Shown one piece after another: positions 6,365-10,319 of a stretch of DNA of 10,319 nt. The stretch covers positions 1-10,319 of the forward strand of contig JAJYJA010000077.1 in NCBI GenBank assembly GCA_021789795.1, in the 5' to 3' direction. The notes under the pieces were generated by a model. The model did no database searches and had not been told where the DNA came from. It saw only the letters and a list, made by a program, of their open reading frames with translations. Position 1 is the stretch's first letter; each line of letters begins with the position of its first letter. Both the position numbers and the translations under genes were made by a program. The DNA is from Deltaproteobacteria bacterium. GTDB taxonomy: Bacteria > Desulfobacterota > Desulfobulbia > Desulfobulbales > VMSU01.

Positions 6365-6688
6365 TTAAGAGCGGGCCTTGACGAAGCGCATCTTGAGGTC
6401 GTAGAGGGTGGTCTCCACCAGATCCATTTCCTCCCGGCTCAGGTTGCCGGCGGTCTTGGCCTGCAACATGGACATGGTGTCGATGGTGTGCTTGGCCAGC
6501 AGCAGGTCCTTTTGCGGCTGGCCGGTAGCGGGGTCGGCCAGCACCCCTAAGTGGTAGAGGGCCGAGGAGTTCAGGGCCATGAAAAAGGTGGTGAAGGTGA
6601 CATCGGGCATGACGCACTTGCCGTCCTTCATCACCATCCCCGGCCCGCATGGACAGGGCTTTTTGCCAGATTTTTCTTGCTCGTTCAT
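6365..6688 (-). CDS. DUF1844 protein with Cys-rich N terminus
   Basis: A 107-aa protein of unknown function. Residues 30-105 (VTFTTFFMALNSSALYHLG ... DLLLAKHTIDTMSMLQ ... LVETTLYDLKMRFV) match the DUF1844 pattern as I know it: short, mostly helical and cytoplasmic. The first 27 residues add GKKPCPCGPGMVMKDGKCVM, with cysteines at 12, 14 and 25. The CPCG-xG start resembles a SEC-C zinc motif, but the final Cys/His pair is missing. ATG 6688 has AGGGTGG 4 nt upstream. It sits 29 bp after serA and 40 bp before ispE, so it should be cotranscribed with both. No signal peptide or membrane segment is visible. Confidence 0.8.
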   Translation of the reverse strand: MNEQEKSGKKPCPCGPGMVMKDGKCVMPDVTFTTFFMALNSSALYHLGVLADPATGQPQKDLLLAKHTIDTMSMLQAKTAGNLSREEMDLVETTLYDLKMRFVKARS

Positions 6689-6717
6689 CGGGCCACCCTT
6701 GGGTGAAGGTCGCGGGT

Positions 6718-8313
6718 TTAAGCGGCGGGCATGTCCACCACCCGGGCCTGGCTCAGGTGGCTTAGCCCCCGCACGGTCTCCAGTTCCTCGGCGGTCAGCA
6801 GACGGTCGGTGTTGAGCAGGATGACGTTCTGGCCCCGGGCGTCCTCGGCCCCCACCGTCATGTTGCGGATGTTGACCCCGAACGAGCCGATGGTGGTGCC
6901 CAGGGTGCCGATTACCCCCGGCACGTCCTGGTTGTGGACGTAGAGCAGCGGGCCGGCGAGGGTGGCCTCCAGCCGGAAGGTGTTGAGCCGCACCAGGCGA
7001 GGCTCGTTCTTGCCGAAGACCGTGCCGGACAGGACGTTCTCGCCCTCGGTGGTCTTGACCGTCACCTTGATCATGTTGGTGAAGTCGTCGGAGTCGTTGG
7101 TCTTGGACTCCGTCACCTTGATGCCGCGGTCCTTGGCGATCATCGGGGCGTTGATGAAGTTCACCGCCTCCTTCAGGATGGGGGTGAACAGACCCTTCAG
7201 AAAGGCCACCGTGATCGGGGTGACGTTGATCCCCCCCGCCAGCTCGCCGATATATTCGATGTTGATCTCCGAGATGCCGCCCTTGGCGATCTGCATGTGG
7301 AAGCTCCCCATCCGATCCATCAGGTTCAGGTAGGGGCCGACCTGCTGCATCACCTCGGCGCTGACCGAGGGCACGTTGACGGCGTTGGTGATGCTGCCGC
7401 TGTTTAGGTAGCTCGCCATCTGCTCGGCGATGGCGATGGCCACGTTCTCCTGGGCCTCGGCGGTGGAGGCGCCCAGGTGCGGGGTGCAGATGAAGTTGTC
7501 GAGCCCCAGGAGCGGGTTGTTGTCCAAGGTGGTGGGCTCGACCTCGAAGACATCGAGGGCGGCGCCGGCGATGGTCTTGTTCTTTAAGGCGTCAAAGAGG
7601 GCCGCCTCGTCCACCACCCCGCCCCGGGCGCAGTCGATGAACATGGCGGTGGGCTTCATGAGCTTGAACTTGTCGGCGGAGACGAGCTTGGCGGTCTCTT
7701 TCAGGAAGGGTACATGCACGGTGAGGTAGTCGCTGCGCTGGCACAGCTCGTCCAGGCTAACCAGTTCCACCCCCATCTTGTCCACGATCTCTTTGGGCAT
7801 GTGGGGATCGAAGGCGATGACCTTCATCCGCAGGCCCTTGGCCCGGTCGGCGACGATGGCCCCGATCCGGCCGATACCGATGATCCCCAGGGTCTTGCCG
7901 GTCACCTCCCGGCCCGAGAACTTCTTCTTCTCCCACTTGCCCTGCTTCATGGAGGCGGTGGCCTGGGGGATGTTGCGGGTCAGGGACATCATCATGGCGA
8001 TGGCGTGCTCGGCGGCGGTGGTGGCGTTGCCGTCCGGGGCGTTCATGACCACGATTCCCTTCTTGCTGGCGGCGGGGATGTTGACGTTGTCGAGCCCGAT
8101 GCCGGCCCGACCCACCACCTGGAGGTTTTCGGCGGCGTTGATGATCTCCTCGGTGACCTTGGTGGCACTGCGGATGACCAGGCCGTGGTAGGCGGGGATG
8201 ATCCTCTTCAACTCCTCGGGCGCGAGTCCGGTGTTGATGTCCACCTCCAGCCCGGCGTCTCTAAGGATCTGGGCGCCGATTGGGGCTAGGTTGTCACTGA
8301 TGAGTACCTTCAT
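6718..8313 (-). CDS. serA: D-3-phosphoglycerate dehydrogenase, long form with ACT domain
   Basis: Oxidises 3-phosphoglycerate to 3-phosphohydroxypyruvate, the first step of serine synthesis. The 531-aa protein is the long form: split catalytic domain, NAD-binding domain with GIGRIG (146-151), an intervening domain (about 310-450), and a C-terminal ACT domain (about 455-531, LLYVHNQDVPGVIGTLG). Catalytic residues by family comparison are Arg230 (CARGG), Glu259 (VFEVEP) and His279 (TPHLGAST). ACT domains in this family bind serine for feedback inhibition, which is likely here. ATG 8313 follows GAGGAAAG. Two promoters and a palindrome lie just upstream, and the DUF1844 gene follows by 29 bp. Confidence 0.97.
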   Translation of the reverse strand: MKVLISDNLAPIGAQILRDAGLEVDINTGLAPEELKRIIPAYHGLVIRSATKVTEEIINAAENLQVVGRAGIGLDNVNIPAASKKGIVVMNAPDGNATTAAEHAIAMMMSLTRNIPQATASMKQGKWEKKKFSGREVTGKTLGIIGIGRIGAIVADRAKGLRMKVIAFDPHMPKEIVDKMGVELVSLDELCQRSDYLTVHVPFLKETAKLVSADKFKLMKPTAMFIDCARGGVVDEAALFDALKNKTIAGAALDVFEVEPTTLDNNPLLGLDNFICTPHLGASTAEAQENVAIAIAEQMASYLNSGSITNAVNVPSVSAEVMQQVGPYLNLMDRMGSFHMQIAKGGISEINIEYIGELAGGINVTPITVAFLKGLFTPILKEAVNFINAPMIAKDRGIKVTESKTNDSDDFTNMIKVTVKTTEGENVLSGTVFGKNEPRLVRLNTFRLEATLAGPLLYVHNQDVPGVIGTLGTTIGSFGVNIRNMTVGAEDARGQNVILLNTDRLLTAEELETVRGLSHLSQARVVDMPAA

Positions 8314-8359
8314 TTATCTTTCCTCAAAGCTCGTTTTGGATGGAATGCGGGGCCGGGAC

Positions 8360-8388
8360 ATTATCCTAGCCCCTCCCAGAATGGTCAA
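8360..8388 (-). promoter_or_regulatory. proximal serA promoter
   Basis: Minus-strand TTGACC (8388 to 8383; 5 of 6), a 17-nt spacer, and GATAAT (8365 to 8360; 5 of 6). The start point would be the G at about 8353, giving a 40-nt leader before serA. This is the best -10 match in the intergenic region. Confidence 0.65.
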
Positions 8389-8392
8389 CTGG

Positions 8393-8405
8393 CGGTCATT
8401 GACCG
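8393..8405. promoter_or_regulatory. 13-bp palindrome, putative regulator site of serA
   Basis: CGGTCATTGACCG is a perfect 6-1-6 palindrome. A third GGTCA half-site (8383-8387) lies one helical turn away as a direct repeat and forms part of the proximal -35 box. The palindrome centre is at about -46 of the proximal promoter and about +24 of the distal one. I do not recognise the regulator. Confidence 0.5.
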
Positions 8406-8429
8406 TGCGTCGGGGCCACAAAATTGTCG

Positions 8430-8458
8430 AGTATGCTGTTGGCGGCCTTTTTTGTCAA
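8430..8458 (-). promoter_or_regulatory. distal serA promoter
   Basis: Minus-strand TTGACA (8458 to 8453), a 17-nt spacer, and CATACT (8435 to 8430; 4 of 6). The start would be near 8423, with a leader of about 110 nt. It begins 4 bp beyond the stop of the upstream hypothetical gene. Confidence 0.5.
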
Positions 8459-8461
8459 GCA

Positions 8462-8941
8462 CTATTCCTGCCCTGGTCCCGGCCTGGTTGGGCAGCGGAA
8501 ACAGGCGGAGAAATCCGCCGGGCCGGGCGGGTCGTCCTCCTCCGCCGGGGCCGGCCCTTGCCAGGCGGAGCGACGGAAGTCATCCTTGAGCTCGGTTAGC
8601 CGGGTGGCGAATAGCTGGCGGACAAAGGCGTCCGTCGCCAGGTAGGCCAGCAGGTCGTGCTCCAGGTCGGAGGCCAGTTGCTCCAGGACCCGGTGGCGCT
8701 CCTCCTGGTCGATGAAGTTGCGCTCCCGGACCAGTTCGTGGCTCAGCCGCTCCCCCAGCTTATGCCGGCAGAAGGCCGACTCCGGGTCCTCGCCCGCCAC
8801 CGCGCTGGTCATCCATTCCCGAAGCGGGATTAGGAGCCGGCAGCGGAGCCTGACCAGCCAGCGGTCGCCGGCCAGTTGCTTGGACTCGTCCTGGTAGCTG
8901 ATCGTCACCCCGTTTTCGAGTTTCTGGTCGGTTGGTAGCAT
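8462..8941 (-). CDS. conserved-looking hypothetical protein
   Basis: A 159-aa protein that I cannot name. It is highly charged, with no signal peptide or membrane span. The N-terminal part (about 8-40, LENGVTISYQDESKQLAGDRWLV) looks like beta strands. The middle (58-125) is rich in Arg/Glu and predicted helical. The tail (128-159) is Pro/Asp/Glu-rich and ends with ACFRC (Cys147, Cys150), a CxxC pair. From memory, proteins with a GDRWLV segment occur beside serA in related bacteria, but I cannot verify this. ATG 8941 is preferred over the open frame's earlier start at 9004, because the extra residues would be encoded by the large inverted repeat at 8969-9001. The ribosome binding site is weak (AGG, 6 nt upstream). 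It is divergent from cysS and 148 bp upstream of serA. Confidence 0.7.
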   Translation of the reverse strand: MLPTDQKLENGVTISYQDESKQLAGDRWLVRLRCRLLIPLREWMTSAVAGEDPESAFCRHKLGERLSHELVRERNFIDQEERHRVLEQLASDLEHDLLAYLATDAFVRQLFATRLTELKDDFRRSAWQGPAPAEEDDPPGPADFSACFRCPTRPGPGQE

Positions 8942-8968
8942 TTTTTGCCTATGTTTATGGGGGGCTGA

Positions 8969-9001
8969 CCGGGCCGCTTGTCCGGCGGACATCCGGCCCG
9001 G
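8969..9001. repeat. 33-nt inverted repeat between the hypothetical gene and cysS
   Basis: An 8-bp outer stem, CCGGGCCG/CGGCCCGG, two mismatched positions, and a 6-bp inner arm, TGTCCG-G-CGGACA. On the plus strand a T5 run follows (9004-9008), giving an intrinsic-terminator shape. On the minus strand the same hairpin sits 28 bp before the hypothetical gene and has no T-run. It could be a leader hairpin, a terminator for plus-strand RNA, or an operator. Confidence 0.55.
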
Positions 9002-9033
9002 CATTTTTAGTTAATGAAGGGAGCGGCCGTTTC

Positions 9034-9061
9034 TGGTAAATTAGCTGCGCCATAATTACCA
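9034..9061 (+). promoter_or_regulatory. probable cysS -10 region inside an imperfect inverted repeat
   Basis: CATAAT (9051-9056; 5 of 6) is the best -10 before cysS, giving a start near 9063 and a leader of about 27 nt. The sequence 17 nt upstream (CGTTTC) is a poor -35, so an activator or another sigma factor may be needed. The box overlaps TGGTAAATTA (9034-9043) and TAATTACCA (9053-9061), which pair except for one extra A. Confidence 0.4.
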
Positions 9062-9089
9062 CAATCAGCCCCCGAATCAAAGGAGAACC

Positions 9090-10319
<1,230 letters not shown>

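Noticed and set aside
8942..9089. T-box leader upstream of cysS, suggested by the terminator-like hairpin
   Set aside because: I find no T-box sequence after the hairpin, no specifier stem, and the hairpin lies upstream of the likely cysS promoter.

Overview
The window is GC-rich, densely coded bacterial chromosome. The block ispE / tRNA-Gln / prs / rplY, with serA and a DUF1844 gene just upstream, resembles the gene order I know from Desulfobacterota (former Deltaproteobacteria, e.g. Geobacter and Desulfobulbus relatives). The lineage call is inference from synteny and protein style, not from any search.

Layout, left to right. (1) Bases 1-412, minus strand: the N-terminal part of homoserine dehydrogenase (hom), running off the left edge. 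(2) Bases 627-3340, plus strand: a complete molybdate-uptake locus in the order modE-modB-modA-modC, headed by a TTGACA promoter whose -10 region is covered by a perfect ModE-type palindrome. (3) Bases 3404-3441: a strong terminator that ends the opposing minus-strand transcript. (4) Bases 3472-8941, minus strand: a housekeeping run transcribed in the order hypothetical gene, serA, DUF1844 gene, ispE, tRNA-Gln(UUG), prs, rplY. (5) Bases 9090-10319, plus strand: cysS, divergent from the hypothetical gene and cut by the right edge.

The mod genes should form one molybdate import system: ModA binds the oxyanion in the periplasm, ModB is the membrane channel and ModC the ATPase. The ModE-like protein presumably binds the palindrome at its own promoter. 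Both the regulator (132 aa, helix-turn-helix only) and ModC (253 aa) lack the C-terminal Mop/TOBE domains that bind molybdate in the E. coli proteins. The locus therefore encodes no visible cytoplasmic molybdate sensor, and its regulator may be translated from a leaderless mRNA. This is the most interesting part of the window.

The remaining genes are core metabolism: serine synthesis (serA), isoprenoid precursors (ispE), PRPP synthesis (prs), ribosomal protein L25 (rplY), and glutamine and cysteine decoding (tRNA-Gln, cysS). Regulatory points of interest are a double promoter with a 13-bp palindrome in front of serA, and a 33-nt inverted repeat with a T-run in the intergenic region before cysS. 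I found no CRISPR array, insertion sequence, phage gene or clear sign of horizontal transfer. No gene-free stretch exceeds 300 bases.
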